DNA of 64,000 bases from Roseovarius indicus (GCF_008728195.1 NZ_CP031598.1:2604001-2668000); one strand, 5' to 3'; shown: positions 40,101 to 47,275, counted from the stretch's first letter. Numbers and translations are program-made. The notes: generated by a model not told the origin, from the sequence alone.

Positions 40101-40486
40101 GCGGCCTCCTCCGGTTCTGTCCATCTGACGTTGTGGCGGTCGCCGTACTCGGCTATGAACGTGATCAGATCCGCCATCTGTGACTTGCTCAGGCGAGACG
40201 ACCGAAAACCAACCGGGAATGGCTCGCCGTTCAGACCCATCTCAAAGCGCGTCTCGTGGCCCAGAGCGTGCATGAACAACGCCTTCCAGGTTTCCGGCGT
40301 ATGGGTGCGCCCCTCGGGCTTCGAGCGCGACACGTCCGACAGCATGGCCCACATGCGCGCGTTCTGATCCGTGGTGCGCTTGGCCTCTCGTATGTTCAGA
40401 ACCGCCTCGGCCGGCGCGCGGTCTACAAGCTCCTTGGCAAACCGGCGCTGTGCTGGGCCGTGAAGTATGAGGGTCTGGCCGGTCAT
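40097..40486 (-). CDS. NinB family recombination protein
   Basis: 129 residues with the NinB pattern: TTDQNARMWAMLSDVSR, PETWKALFMHALG, then SSRLSKSQMADLITFIAEYG. Lambda NinB (Orf) binds single-stranded DNA and helps recombination. The start at 40486 overlaps the upstream stop, and the C-terminal ATGA overlap leads to the HNH gene. Confidence 0.85.
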   Translation of the reverse strand: MTGQTLILHGPAQRRFAKELVDRAPAEAVLNIREAKRTTDQNARMWAMLSDVSRSKPEGRTHTPETWKALFMHALGHETRFEMGLNGEPFPVGFRSSRLSKSQMADLITFIAEYGDRHNVRWTEPEEAA

Positions 40487-40653
40487 TGCGCCCTCGCCAC
40501 AAACTTCGTATCGAACCCCCGGCGCATAGCCGCGTGGTGAATGCATACAGGCGCTACCCCGTATTTCTCCGCCATCTCTTCAACCGTGGTGCGCGAGTAC
40601 CAAAGGCGCTTGAATTCCTCGCTGTCGTATTCTGCTCGGCGTGGTGCGGGCAT
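40483..40653 (-). CDS. Small helix-turn-helix phage protein (56 aa)
   Basis: 56 residues beginning MPAPRRAEYDSEEFKRLWYS. The middle (TTVEEMAEKYGVAPVCIHHAAMRRGF) is a helix-turn-helix that recalls small phage DNA-binding proteins. Its ATG is adjacent to the upstream stop and its TGA overlaps the ninB start. Confidence 0.55.
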   Translation of the reverse strand: MPAPRRAEYDSEEFKRLWYSRTTVEEMAEKYGVAPVCIHHAAMRRGFDTKFVARAQ

Positions 40654-40814
40654 TATCCTGCCTCCATTCTCTTCTTCATTGCGTCCTTCATGTCGCGGAT
40701 TACCTCGTCTCTCTGATACTCCACTGAGAGGGCCTCCCAGACGGCTCTAAGCCCGTTCAGGTCTGGCGCGTCAGCAAGACGCATGAGGGCGTATGAGCGG
40801 CCTTCTGGGGTCAT
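40653..40814 (-). CDS. Small hypothetical phage protein (53 aa)
   Basis: Starts MTPEGRSYALMRLADAPD and ends in a basic helix. Its ATG overlaps the upstream TGA at 40814. No family recognised. Confidence 0.5.
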   Translation of the reverse strand: MTPEGRSYALMRLADAPDLNGLRAVWEALSVEYQRDEVIRDMKDAMKKRMEAG

Positions 40815-41509
40815 CAAAACGCTTCTTTCTCGGACCACACATTGACGCCATCGATCTTCCTGTCCTTGAAGTTCCGACGAACGTATTCCTCGATGAAGGC
40901 GGTGATGGCGTCACGGTCGTTTGCCGCAATGTCATGCAGCGCCGCCCGGTAGTCGGTAATCTCGTATTTCATTACCGTGCGAAGGCCCTTCACGGTGTCC
41001 TTGTTCGCGGCGCTCGCGGCCTTCTTGGCGTCGACGGCCTCTTGCTTGAGGCGCGCGGCTTCGGAGGATTCCTCGTAATTCGCGGCGTCGGCCTTTGCGG
41101 CGGCTTCTTCAGCGGCACGTTCCTTGGCGCGGGCTTCCTCGTAGGCCTTGCGCTTGGCGGCCTCCTTTTCCTCGGCCAGCTTGCGCTTGAAGGGATCGAC
41201 CACGGCGGCGAGGCCCTTCAGGCGGCGCTCGATATCATCCTCGGTCGGCTTCCAGCGGGCGATTTCCGCTTTCCACGCATCGTGCAGCGGCGCGGTCGCG
41301 CTCTTCTTGGCCTTGGCCAGATCCGACTTTGCCGAACGGATATGCTTGATCAGCATGTCAACGGCGTGCATCTGGTCTTCGTTCTCAACGGGCGATCCGT
41401 CCAGCCAATTTTCTGCCTCGGTGATGGCGTCACCGTATGGGGCAAGTGCCTCGTCAATGGGATCGGGCGGCTGGTTGTGGCCAAGTTCTGCGGTTGCTGA
41501 TTGGGGCAT
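40814..41509 (-). CDS. Hypothetical phage coiled-coil protein beside the annealing protein
   Basis: 231 residues. The N-terminal part (GHNQPPDPIDEALAPYGDAI, ENWLDGSPVENEDQMHAVD) recurs in alphaproteobacterial phages beside recombinase genes. The middle is a long Lys/Glu/Ala coiled coil. The C-terminal 60 residues look folded. Function unknown. It follows the Rad52-like gene by 11 bases. Confidence 0.65.
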   Translation of the reverse strand: MPQSATAELGHNQPPDPIDEALAPYGDAITEAENWLDGSPVENEDQMHAVDMLIKHIRSAKSDLAKAKKSATAPLHDAWKAEIARWKPTEDDIERRLKGLAAVVDPFKRKLAEEKEAAKRKAYEEARAKERAAEEAAAKADAANYEESSEAARLKQEAVDAKKAASAANKDTVKGLRTVMKYEITDYRAALHDIAANDRDAITAFIEEYVRRNFKDRKIDGVNVWSEKEAF

Positions 41510-41520
41510 AATGGTTCCTC

Positions 41521-42264
41521 TCAATAGGGGATTTCGTCGCCGATCATCTCGCCGACACTCTCTTGCGGTCTTTCGAGTGCCGCTTTACGCTTGTCCTTCG
41601 CCTCGATAACGGCAGGCACGTGCTGGACGGGCTTCGGAAGTTCGGACCAGATGGCACGGAGCCGGTCGAGCGTGTCGGCGTTGCTGAGGCTGGTCGTTGC
41701 CGTCTCAATGTCATCCTTGGATGGGCCGTTGTGTTCCGACTTCGGATCTTCCTTCTCAGGCTCATCTTCGGCGGCGTGAAGGTCGCCCTTGTGCCAGAGG
41801 TCGAGGGCCGCACCGAAGCGCATGGCGGCGTTGCGCAATGCATCCCCGATGACTTCCTTGATGGCGTCCCCGCCGCGCTTCCCGTCCGGGTGGCCATACC
41901 CAAGGCGGGTTTGGTTGCAGACGGTAAGCTTGATCCACATCCCGCCATTGTCGTCCATGAGCGGCGTACCGGCTTCACTGAAAGCCATAGGCTCCCAATT
42001 CCAATTCGGATCACAATCAAGCAGCCGATCGGTCAGGGCGGCATGGCCCACGTAGTCAAGGTGAACCACTTGCGGATGATGCCATTGACCGCACTCCTTG
42101 CAGCGGATACCCTTCTTGAAGTCGGCCCGAACCTCGTCGGTTTGTCGCTTCGTAGGCTTCGGCAGTTTGGAGATCTGGTTGGCCGGGAAGGGCTCGCGGA
42201 GAAGGTCAAGACCTGTCGGCGCCTCAACCTTTTTCTCAGCCTTGATCTTCGACTGTGCAGTCAT
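41521..42264 (-). CDS. Rad52-like single-strand annealing protein
   Basis: 247 residues. The core (VVHLDYVGHAALTDRLLDCDPNWNWEPMAF, MWIKLTVCNQTRLGYGHPDGKRGGDAIKEVIGDALRNAAMRFG) is the Rad52/Sak-type annealing fold seen in phages. IRCKECGQWH adds a CxxC pair before it. The C-terminal tail is acidic and linker-like. With NinB and the HNH nuclease it forms the phage recombination set. Confidence 0.78.
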   Translation of the reverse strand: MTAQSKIKAEKKVEAPTGLDLLREPFPANQISKLPKPTKRQTDEVRADFKKGIRCKECGQWHHPQVVHLDYVGHAALTDRLLDCDPNWNWEPMAFSEAGTPLMDDNGGMWIKLTVCNQTRLGYGHPDGKRGGDAIKEVIGDALRNAAMRFGAALDLWHKGDLHAAEDEPEKEDPKSEHNGPSKDDIETATTSLSNADTLDRLRAIWSELPKPVQHVPAVIEAKDKRKAALERPQESVGEMIGDEIPY

Positions 42265-42265
42265 C

Positions 42266-42406
42266 TCAACCTCCGTGAAACAGTGACAGTGTGCAGGCCA
42301 TGACCATAGCCACAGGAAGGCCTATGATCGTGGCGTAGACGTACCCGTGGCGCTTGGCCTGCTTGCGGGGCATGTGCTTCCAGGTGGTGGTGCTGTGGTG
42401 GGTCAT
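42266..42406 (-). CDS. Small membrane protein (46 aa)
   Basis: Begins MTHHSTTTWKHMPRKQAK, then a single hydrophobic segment (VYATIIGLPVAMVMACTLSL). Its start overlaps the upstream stop by 4 bases and it ends one base before the annealing-protein ATG. Confidence 0.5.
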   Translation of the reverse strand: MTHHSTTTWKHMPRKQAKRHGYVYATIIGLPVAMVMACTLSLFHGG

Positions 42407-42651
42407 TGGGCTACCCTTTCGATGTGGTCGGAGTGCATCCAGCGGATCCAGTTCTTGTCATCGCCGCGAACGTCGGTCAGGCTTTCCCACTCAATAAGGA
42501 GTGTTCCATGCCCGTGCTCTTGAGTGAATTTCGGAACCTCTCGCACCATTCCGAAGCGAGGCTTGGACAGCTTCTCGGCCCAATGGGTGCCGTCGTACAG
42601 ATGCGCTAGTTCGGGCTTATTTCTCACTCTGTCGCCAGCCATCCAGTCCAT
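42403..42651 (-). CDS. Hypothetical phage protein (82 aa)
   Basis: Starts MDWMAGDRVRNKPELAH with GGAGG a few bases upstream. The product is Trp- and His-rich with a beta-strand pattern (HGTLLIEWESLTDVRG). An open frame extends further upstream but reads as low complexity. Confidence 0.55.
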   Translation of the reverse strand: MDWMAGDRVRNKPELAHLYDGTHWAEKLSKPRFGMVREVPKFTQEHGHGTLLIEWESLTDVRGDDKNWIRWMHSDHIERVAQ

Positions 42652-42983
42652 CACTGCACCTCCACCGGATCGGGATGCACGGTTGCGGCGTCCCAGACCT
42701 CTGTAAAATGCACGGCCAGCGTTCCGAACAGCAGCACCACGAAGGCGATTTGCAAGGCGGTGGCGGCGCGGTTGGACCACCGTTCCGCACGGCTCAGGCC
42801 GTCATCAATCCAGTCGTAATGCTCCGGTTCAGGTGCATCGCAGAGCGTTGGAAAGGCCATCCTGGCGCGCGAGCCGGGGCGGGGGGTTGAGGATGAAAAA
42901 CCCCGGCCCGCGCTGTCCCCGTTCCGTGAGTGGTCGGGGAGGTCTGTGTAAAAGCCGCAGCCTTCGTCCGTTGGGTAGGTCAT
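42651..42983 (-). CDS. Hypothetical phage membrane protein (110 aa)
   Basis: An N-terminal 55 residues look disordered, followed by a single transmembrane segment near the C-terminus (ALQIAFVVLLFGTLAVHF). Coupled to its neighbours by stop/start overlaps. Confidence 0.5.
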   Translation of the reverse strand: MTYPTDEGCGFYTDLPDHSRNGDSAGRGFSSSTPRPGSRARMAFPTLCDAPEPEHYDWIDDGLSRAERWSNRAATALQIAFVVLLFGTLAVHFTEVWDAATVHPDPVEVQ

Positions 42984-43330
42984 GCCGAGCCCCCTTCGGC
43001 CCAAGCGTGGGCTTTGTCATCGCCAGCCATTTCATGCATTTCCTGCTGACGATCTGCCTCTGCTCTGGTACAGTTTTCGCAGAGATATGAGCCCTGAAAC
43101 TCGGTAAGGTCGTCGCTGCTGTCGCCACATTCTGAGCAGGTGTCGTCGTCAACCTCGACAAGCTTCAGGCCGAGGAGGTCAGCTATTCGTTCGAGATTTT
43201 TGCGCATATCCTTGCGAAGGTGATCAGCGCCAACATCACTGCACTCAAGCCAATATGCAGCATTGGCGTTTTGGCTCATTGAGGAGGCGTGATATGCCAC
43301 GCTGCACAGTTCAATATTGCTCGGTTTCAT
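42980..43330 (-). CDS. Hypothetical zinc-ribbon phage protein
   Basis: 116 residues. The C-terminal half has TCSECG and LCENCT, a four-cysteine zinc ribbon, after a helical segment. Start MKPSNIELCS at 43330. No further family resemblance. Confidence 0.55.
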   Translation of the reverse strand: MKPSNIELCSVAYHASSMSQNANAAYWLECSDVGADHLRKDMRKNLERIADLLGLKLVEVDDDTCSECGDSSDDLTEFQGSYLCENCTRAEADRQQEMHEMAGDDKAHAWAEGGSA

Positions 43331-43341
43331 CTCAGAATCCC

Positions 43342-43491
43342 TCATTCGCTCAAAACTTCAGACCACGGGTTCGTGGCGTTGCGGCTGGAAACCTCGTGCT
43401 GTGCTTGCTCGCGGATTTCCTCGACGGTGCCGGTCAAGACGATGCTGTCTTCGGTGCCGTCCGGCCATGTGAAGTGAATGCGTGCAGTCAT
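43342..43491 (-). CDS. Small hypothetical phage protein (49 aa)
   Basis: MTARIHFTWPDGTEDSIVL at the start, then an acidic helix with TVEEIREQAQHE. The fold suggests a small beta-alpha protein. It sits just downstream of a terminator, so it may have its own promoter or depend on antitermination. Confidence 0.5.
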   Translation of the reverse strand: MTARIHFTWPDGTEDSIVLTGTVEEIREQAQHEVSSRNATNPWSEVLSE

Positions 43492-43505
43492 CTCATATCC
43501 TTTCT

Positions 43506-43551
43506 AAAAAGCCCGGCGGGGCGAAGGGGGTCTGGGGATGGCCCCGCCGGG
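43506..43551 (-). terminator. Rho-independent terminator inside the leftward operon
   Basis: Read on the minus strand, CCCGGCGGGGC pairs with GCCCCGCCGGG (11 bp) and is followed by TTTTT. It lies between the 94-codon gene and the 49-codon gene. Its position inside an early operon suggests a site at which antitermination acts. Confidence 0.85.
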
Positions 43552-43579
43552 AAGTTGCGGCAGATACCGCAGGGAGAAA

Positions 43580-43864
43580 TCAGTAGGCCTCCGCCAGCCA
43601 CTCCGGCATTTCGTGGTATCCGGGGCGGCAGCGAATGCGGGCGGCAATGCGAAGGTTGGCGTCGTCGGTCACGTCCGACATGCTGCCGGCCATCTTCCCA
43701 ACCGGGGGCTGTACGAGGAACACGACGGCGTCTTCGTACCTCTCCATGTGCTCTGAATACGCATCGCAGGCGTCGTCAAAGCTGTGCAGCGGATCGCTTG
43801 TGGCAAGGCCGCAGGGCTCGCCAAGGTCAGCGGCCACTTGGTAGTATGTCGGGGGAAGGTTCAT
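43580..43864 (-). CDS. Hypothetical phage protein (94 aa)
   Basis: Starts MNLPPTYYQVAADLGEPCG. Mixed alpha/beta composition with no recognised motif. It overlaps the upstream stop by 4 bases. Confidence 0.55.
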   Translation of the reverse strand: MNLPPTYYQVAADLGEPCGLATSDPLHSFDDACDAYSEHMERYEDAVVFLVQPPVGKMAGSMSDVTDDANLRIAARIRCRPGYHEMPEWLAEAY

Positions 43865-44094
43865 GCCGCTTTCTCCGCCGGATAGATGCGTGTGGCGGTC
43901 AGCCGGTTCGAAAGCTTCTCGCAGTCGTGAATGTCCGGAACGTACCCGTATTCGTCCACGACCCGCTCAGCGATGGCATGGGCGCCCCACTTGCTGCGGT
44001 GCTTGATGTCGACAACGCGATCCTCGCCGATCTTCAGCGTGACGCGGTAGTACTTGCCGAACCATGTGTCTGATTGCTTCTCTTGGTGGGTCAT
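43861..44094 (-). CDS. Hypothetical phage protein (77 aa)
   Basis: Contains a strand-rich core (YYRVTLKIGEDRVVDIKHRSKW) and a helix ending in a short basic tail. No recognised family. 14 bases separate it from the first gene of the operon. Confidence 0.55.
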   Translation of the reverse strand: MTHQEKQSDTWFGKYYRVTLKIGEDRVVDIKHRSKWGAHAIAERVVDEYGYVPDIHDCEKLSNRLTATRIYPAEKAA

Positions 44095-44108
44095 CGTGTC
44101 CTCCGGGG

Positions 44109-44393
44109 TTAGGCGGCGAGGTGCGGGTTCATCGACATGAAGAGCGATTGCGCCATACCCACACCCGTGGCGTGGAGGCAGATGCGGAAGTACTCCTCGT
44201 CAGTGAAGTCGGAATACTGCGACCGGCCCCCGCCCATATCGACCAGTTTCATGCGGTCGCTGTTGTAGCGGTTGAAGACCTCGCCGCGTTCACGGTCCCA
44301 CCAGATATCATTGCTTTCATCGAGGTTGTCGGCCTCGCCTGCGATGACACGATCAACGCAGTGGAAAGTGACTGTACGGAAATGGCTTATCAT
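44109..44393 (-). CDS. Hypothetical protein, first gene of the leftward operon
   Basis: 94 residues starting MISHFRTVTFHCVDRV. The ATG at 44393 is favoured because GGAGG ends 6 bases upstream; the ATG at 44405 would add four residues. It is first after the leftward promoter and its two leader hairpins. Function unknown. Confidence 0.6.
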   Translation of the reverse strand: MISHFRTVTFHCVDRVIAGEADNLDESNDIWWDRERGEVFNRYNSDRMKLVDMGGGRSQYSDFTDEEYFRICLHATGVGMAQSLFMSMNPHLAA

Positions 44394-44411
44394 GCGTTCC
44401 TCCATCGTTAC

Positions 44412-44450
44412 CCGGTTAAGACTTCGTTAACCGGCCCTGAGTAGTCAGGG
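44412..44450 (-). ncRNA. Two adjacent leader hairpins in the leftward transcript (put-like)
   Basis: In RNA order, CCCTGA-CTAC-TCAGGG (6 bp, 4-base loop) is followed directly by CCGGTTAA-CGAAGTC-TTAACCGG (8 bp, 7-base loop). Both stems are perfect and fill most of the untranslated leader between the promoter and the first gene. Phage HK022 put RNAs have a similar two-hairpin layout near the 5' end; function here is inferred. Confidence 0.55.
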
Positions 44451-44459
44451 TATGGGAGG

Positions 44460-44489
44460 ATACTATCGTGTGAAACATCACACCGTCAA
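44460..44489 (-). promoter_or_regulatory. Leftward early promoter (PL-like)
   Basis: On the minus strand TTGACG is followed after 16-18 bases by GATAGT/TAGTAT, a sigma70-type pair. The 16-bp operator GTGTGA-N4-TCACAC exactly fills the spacer. Confidence 0.65.
44468..44483. promoter_or_regulatory. Left operator (16-bp palindrome)
   Basis: GTGTGAAACATCACAC: perfect half-sites GTGTGA/TCACAC around 4 bases, identical to those of the right operator. Probable CI/Cro-like binding site. Confidence 0.8.
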
Positions 44490-44493
44490 GGCG

Positions 44494-44515
44494 AAATGTG
44501 AGAAAAATCACATTT
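44494..44515. promoter_or_regulatory. 22-bp palindrome with the CRP-consensus half-sites
   Basis: Half-sites AAATGTGA and TCACATTT are separated by 6 bases, the spacing of Crp sites. It lies just upstream of the leftward -35. It may be bound by a host Crp/Fnr-type regulator, or be a variant operator with wider spacing. Confidence 0.6.
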
Positions 44516-44561
44516 GGCGCGCGTTCACAAATGTTCTACCGTGTGGGTACGGGAGGGCTGT

Positions 44562-44753
44562 ATGAGAGATTTAACACATTTTCAGGAAGTCGCGGGTCTA
44601 TTAGCCTTTAGGCGGAGTGCCGGGGAAACAGGTTCAATGCGGACAGAAGCTTTTCTTGCTCATCTTCGCTGTATTGAGAAAGAAATTCTGCAAGATCGGC
44701 CCGAACGCGCTCCCGAGGACCGATACCCATCATCTCGCCAGGATCCCTATTGA
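44562..44753 (+). CDS. Possible small ORF overlapping the repressor gene antisense
   Basis: 63 codons starting MRDLTHFQEVAGLLAF, with GGGAGGG a few bases upstream. Most of it is antisense to the 3' end of the repressor gene. No recognised family. It could be spurious, or an antisense regulator of the repressor. Confidence 0.25.
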   Translation: MRDLTHFQEVAGLLAFRRSAGETGSMRTEAFLAHLRCIEKEILQDRPERAPEDRYPSSRQDPY

Positions 44754-44937
44754 GCGCTTTCGCCAGCTTGAACACTGTTGATAGCTTGGGGCTTTTCACG
44801 CGCCCCTCACGCATATCTGTGACGGCGCGGCGATTAACGCCCGCCGCTTTAGACAGTCCGGCATCCGTCCAGTAGTCGCTCGCATCAACTGCGGCAATCA
44901 GGTTGCGGATAAAAGTTTCGCTCTCTGTCTCTTTCAT
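44608..44937 (-). CDS. CI-like repressor (XRE-type helix-turn-helix)
   Basis: 109 residues with a helix-turn-helix of the XRE kind at about residues 25-60 (LSKAAGVNRRAVTDMREGRVKSPKLSTVFKLAKAL). It lacks the LexA-type cleavage domain of lambda CI, so induction must work another way. The start at 44937 is chosen as MKETESETF; ATGs at 44949 and 45009 also fit the frame. It lies between the two operators and points left. Confidence 0.78.
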   Translation of the reverse strand: MKETESETFIRNLIAAVDASDYWTDAGLSKAAGVNRRAVTDMREGRVKSPKLSTVFKLAKALNRDPGEMMGIGPRERVRADLAEFLSQYSEDEQEKLLSALNLFPRHSA

Positions 44938-44988
44938 AGTGGGAAACATACCGCACCCATCAACTGGGCGCGAATGTGAAATTTCCCG

Positions 44989-45017
44989 TTGCATGGTGTG
45001 ATAAATCACACTAATAT
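44989..45017 (+). promoter_or_regulatory. Rightward early promoter (PR-like)
   Basis: TTGCAT, 17 bases, TAATAT: a strong sigma70-type promoter. The spacer holds the right operator. The first codon of the next gene is 6 bases after the -10, where transcription should start, so that mRNA is probably leaderless. Confidence 0.75.
44996..45011. promoter_or_regulatory. Right operator (16-bp palindrome)
   Basis: GTGTGATAAATCACAC: the same half-sites and 4-base spacing as the left operator, within the -35/-10 spacer of the rightward promoter. A further TGTGA half-site lies at about 44975. Confidence 0.8.
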
Positions 45018-45023
45018 TCCCCT

Positions 45024-45230
45024 ATGAGCATCACCGAACACCTGAAGTCTGAGATCGAGGCGACCGCCGCAAGTCTCGACATTGCCCCCAGCACGGTAGG
45101 CGAGCGCGCCGGACAGGGTGGCCAGTTTTATAAGCGCCTCTGTGATGGCAAGCGCGTTTGGCCGGAAACTGCGGAAGCGGTTCTTGCCCGCCTCGCGGAC
45201 ATGAAGGCCAAGGCCGGAGACGCCGCATGA
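45024..45230 (+). CDS. Cro-like regulator
   Basis: 68 residues, first gene of the rightward operon. ATAASLDIAPSTVGERAGQGGQFYKRLCDGKRVWPETAEAVLARL reads as a small helix-turn-helix. The ATG has no ribosome binding site and sits at the presumed transcription start, so leaderless translation is likely. Confidence 0.65.
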   Translation: MSITEHLKSEIEATAASLDIAPSTVGERAGQGGQFYKRLCDGKRVWPETAEAVLARLADMKAKAGDAA

Positions 45231-45234
45231 CGGC

Positions 45235-45272
45235 GGCAGCACCCACACATGGGGACGGTATAGGGCGCTGCC
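45235..45272 (+). other. Hairpin after the Cro-like gene
   Basis: GGCAGC-A-CCC pairs with GGG-C-GCTGCC around an 18-base loop, 4 bases past the Cro-like stop. No T-run follows. It could be an attenuator or antitermination site. Confidence 0.35.
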
Positions 45273-45333
45273 ACCCGGAGAGGTCTCTGCTTTCTCCATG
45301 CCAGAAACATGCGCCCGACAGAAAGGTTTCGCC

Positions 45334-45804
45334 ATGAGTAACAACCCACTTATCCCCCATGAACTTGCGGTAACGCGGCTCCAAGACGCTCTGCGCCTTC
45401 GCGTAGGGCGCGGCAAGCGGTACAGCGTGCAAGGGCTGGCAGATGCCGCCCGCATCAAGCCCCGCACCATCGAAAGCTATCTGTCCGGTGACGCAACGCC
45501 GGGGCTGAATGGCTTTATCAGCCTCTGCGCAGTTCTCGGGCCTGCTTTCACCTCTGACGTGCTTGCCGAAGCTGGACTAGTCGCCCGGTCCGCCGATGCA
45601 GACGAGCCGGAGCACATGCGCGCCATCAGCCTCATGTCGGAAGGCACTCGCATGATAGCTGACGCGTTAGCGGATGGCTATGTGGACCATCAGGAGCGGG
45701 CGAAGATCAAACCCCACGCTGACCGCATCATTGCCATCATGGAGCCTCTGGCACGGACCGGCGAGACCACCATCCCCCACCTCGGGGAGGTGAAGGCGAG
45801 ATGA
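45334..45804 (+). CDS. Helix-turn-helix regulator (CII-position)
   Basis: 156 residues. The N-terminal domain is an XRE-like helix-turn-helix (YSVQGLADAARIKPRTIESYLSGDATPGLNGFISLCAVLG). The C-terminal half is helical, perhaps for oligomerisation. Start MSNNPLIPHE at 45334 with AAAGG upstream. Its place after the Cro-like gene recalls CII, but no sequence likeness to CII is claimed. Confidence 0.65.
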   Translation: MSNNPLIPHELAVTRLQDALRLRVGRGKRYSVQGLADAARIKPRTIESYLSGDATPGLNGFISLCAVLGPAFTSDVLAEAGLVARSADADEPEHMRAISLMSEGTRMIADALADGYVDHQERAKIKPHADRIIAIMEPLARTGETTIPHLGEVKAR

Positions 45805-45968
45805 CCCTCCTCCGCAACTACCGCCTCCGCCGCGCCTATCGCGCCATAGAAGCCGCCGAGAGGGCCTACACCGCCGCCTGCTCCCGCCGGGACACCCGCG
45901 CCATGCACGTGGCCCGAGCCACGCTCTACGCCGCCCGCCACAACGCTCTCAGGCTGGAGGTGATGTGA
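45801..45968 (+). CDS. Small arginine-rich phage protein (55 aa)
   Basis: Starts MTLLRNYRLRRAYRAIEAAE. Arg/Ala-rich and helical throughout. The ATG overlaps the upstream TGA, and the stop abuts the methyltransferase ATG. Such compact coupling supports translation. Confidence 0.5.
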   Translation: MTLLRNYRLRRAYRAIEAAERAYTAACSRRDTRAMHVARATLYAARHNALRLEVM

Positions 45969-47135
45969 ATGGCTGAGACTGTCACACTCCACCTCGGCGA
46001 TTGCCTCGATGTCCTCCGCGCAATGCCGGGTAACTCCGTCGAGTCCGTCGTGACCGATCCGCCCTACGGTCTCTCCTTCATGGGCAAGGCGTGGGACGGA
46101 AGCGTGCCGGGCGCCGAGATGTGGGCGGAGGTTCTGCGCGTCTTGAAGCCTGGCGGTCACCTTCTCGCCTTCGCTGGAACCAGAACGCAGCACCGCATGG
46201 CGTGCGCCATCGAGGATGCCGGTTTCGAGATCCGTGACATGATCGGCTGGGCCTATGGATCCGGCTTCCCGAAGTCGCATGACGTGGGCAAAAAGCTTGA
46301 CGAGTGGCAGGGTTGGGGTACGGCTCTTAAGCCTGCATGGGAGCCGATCACGGTTGCCCGCAAGCCGCTGGAAGGGACGGTCGTAAAGAACGTGCTGGCC
46401 CACGGCACCGGTGCCCTGAACATCGACGGGTGTCGGATTGATGCGTTGGACAACACCACTAAGGCATGGCGCGGCGCTGGGGGTCGGCGCCGGGATGAGT
46501 ATCGCACCGGCACCAGTGGCGCCTCCGTCCCGACCGATCTCGGCCGCTGGCCAGCGAACATCATCCATGACGGCAGCGACGAGGTTCTCGCCGCATTTCC
46601 GGACGCGAAGGGTCAGGCGGGCGCCGTTGGGCCACAACACGGCGATCGGACAAGCGTCAACTGCTATGGCGACTATGGCCCGCGTCCCCACACGCCGCCT
46701 CGGGTCGAGATAGAGAAAAGCGCCGCCCGGTTCTTCTACTGCGCTAAGGCGAGCAAGGCTGATCGAGATCATGGACTCGACCACCTAGAAGAACAGCAAT
46801 TCGTCCAGTGGCAGACCGGGAACGGCGCCAGCGGTAAGCCGTCCAGCATGTCAGAGGGGCGGGATACACGCCGCAAGAACACGCACCCCACGGTCAAGCC
46901 AACAGACCTCATGCGTTATCTCTGCCGTCTCGTGACGCCGCCCGGCGGTGTGGTTCTGGACCCGTTCATGGGAAGCGGCTCAACCGGTCGCGGCGCGGTT
47001 TTGGAGGGCTTCCGGTTCATCGGCATCGAGATGGACGAGCAATACGTCGAGATCGCTCGCGCCCGTATTGAAGCCGCACGCGATGAGGCTGCAGCCGCAT
47101 CTCAGCAATCCGATTTGTTCGAGGGCACCGCATGA
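45969..47135 (+). CDS. DNA methyltransferase, amino-methylating (DPPY type)
   Basis: A 388-residue adenine-N6 or cytosine-N4 methyltransferase. VVTDPPYGLSFMGKAWDG is the catalytic DPPY motif, near the N-terminus. The SAM-binding motif is at the C-terminus (VVLDPFMGSGSTGRGAVL), the beta-class order. The middle is a long target-recognition region. No partner endonuclease is evident, so it probably protects phage DNA from restriction. Confidence 0.9.
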   Translation: MAETVTLHLGDCLDVLRAMPGNSVESVVTDPPYGLSFMGKAWDGSVPGAEMWAEVLRVLKPGGHLLAFAGTRTQHRMACAIEDAGFEIRDMIGWAYGSGFPKSHDVGKKLDEWQGWGTALKPAWEPITVARKPLEGTVVKNVLAHGTGALNIDGCRIDALDNTTKAWRGAGGRRRDEYRTGTSGASVPTDLGRWPANIIHDGSDEVLAAFPDAKGQAGAVGPQHGDRTSVNCYGDYGPRPHTPPRVEIEKSAARFFYCAKASKADRDHGLDHLEEQQFVQWQTGNGASGKPSSMSEGRDTRRKNTHPTVKPTDLMRYLCRLVTPPGGVVLDPFMGSGSTGRGAVLEGFRFIGIEMDEQYVEIARARIEAARDEAAAASQQSDLFEGTA

Positions 47136-47260
47136 CCACACCCCTCCACAAGAAGCTCATCCCCTACCTAGAAACAATCGCCCGCACGCAATCCATCGCG
47201 GAAGCGCAGCGGGAAGCCATGAAGGCGCGGGAACTGATCTGCCGGGAAACCGGCGAGTAA
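47132..47260 (+). CDS. Small hypothetical phage protein (42 aa)
   Basis: MTTPLHKKLIPYLETIART followed by one amphipathic helix. The ATG overlaps the methyltransferase stop. Confidence 0.45.
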   Translation: MTTPLHKKLIPYLETIARTQSIAEAQREAMKARELICRETGE

Positions 47261-47275
47261 CCACAGGAGATACCC

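Noticed and set aside
44523..44536. SOS (LexA) box in the immunity region, GTTC-ACAAAT-GTTC
   Set aside because: The spacing is 6 bases and the alphaproteobacterial LexA site needs 7, as seen upstream of lexA at 9106-9120.
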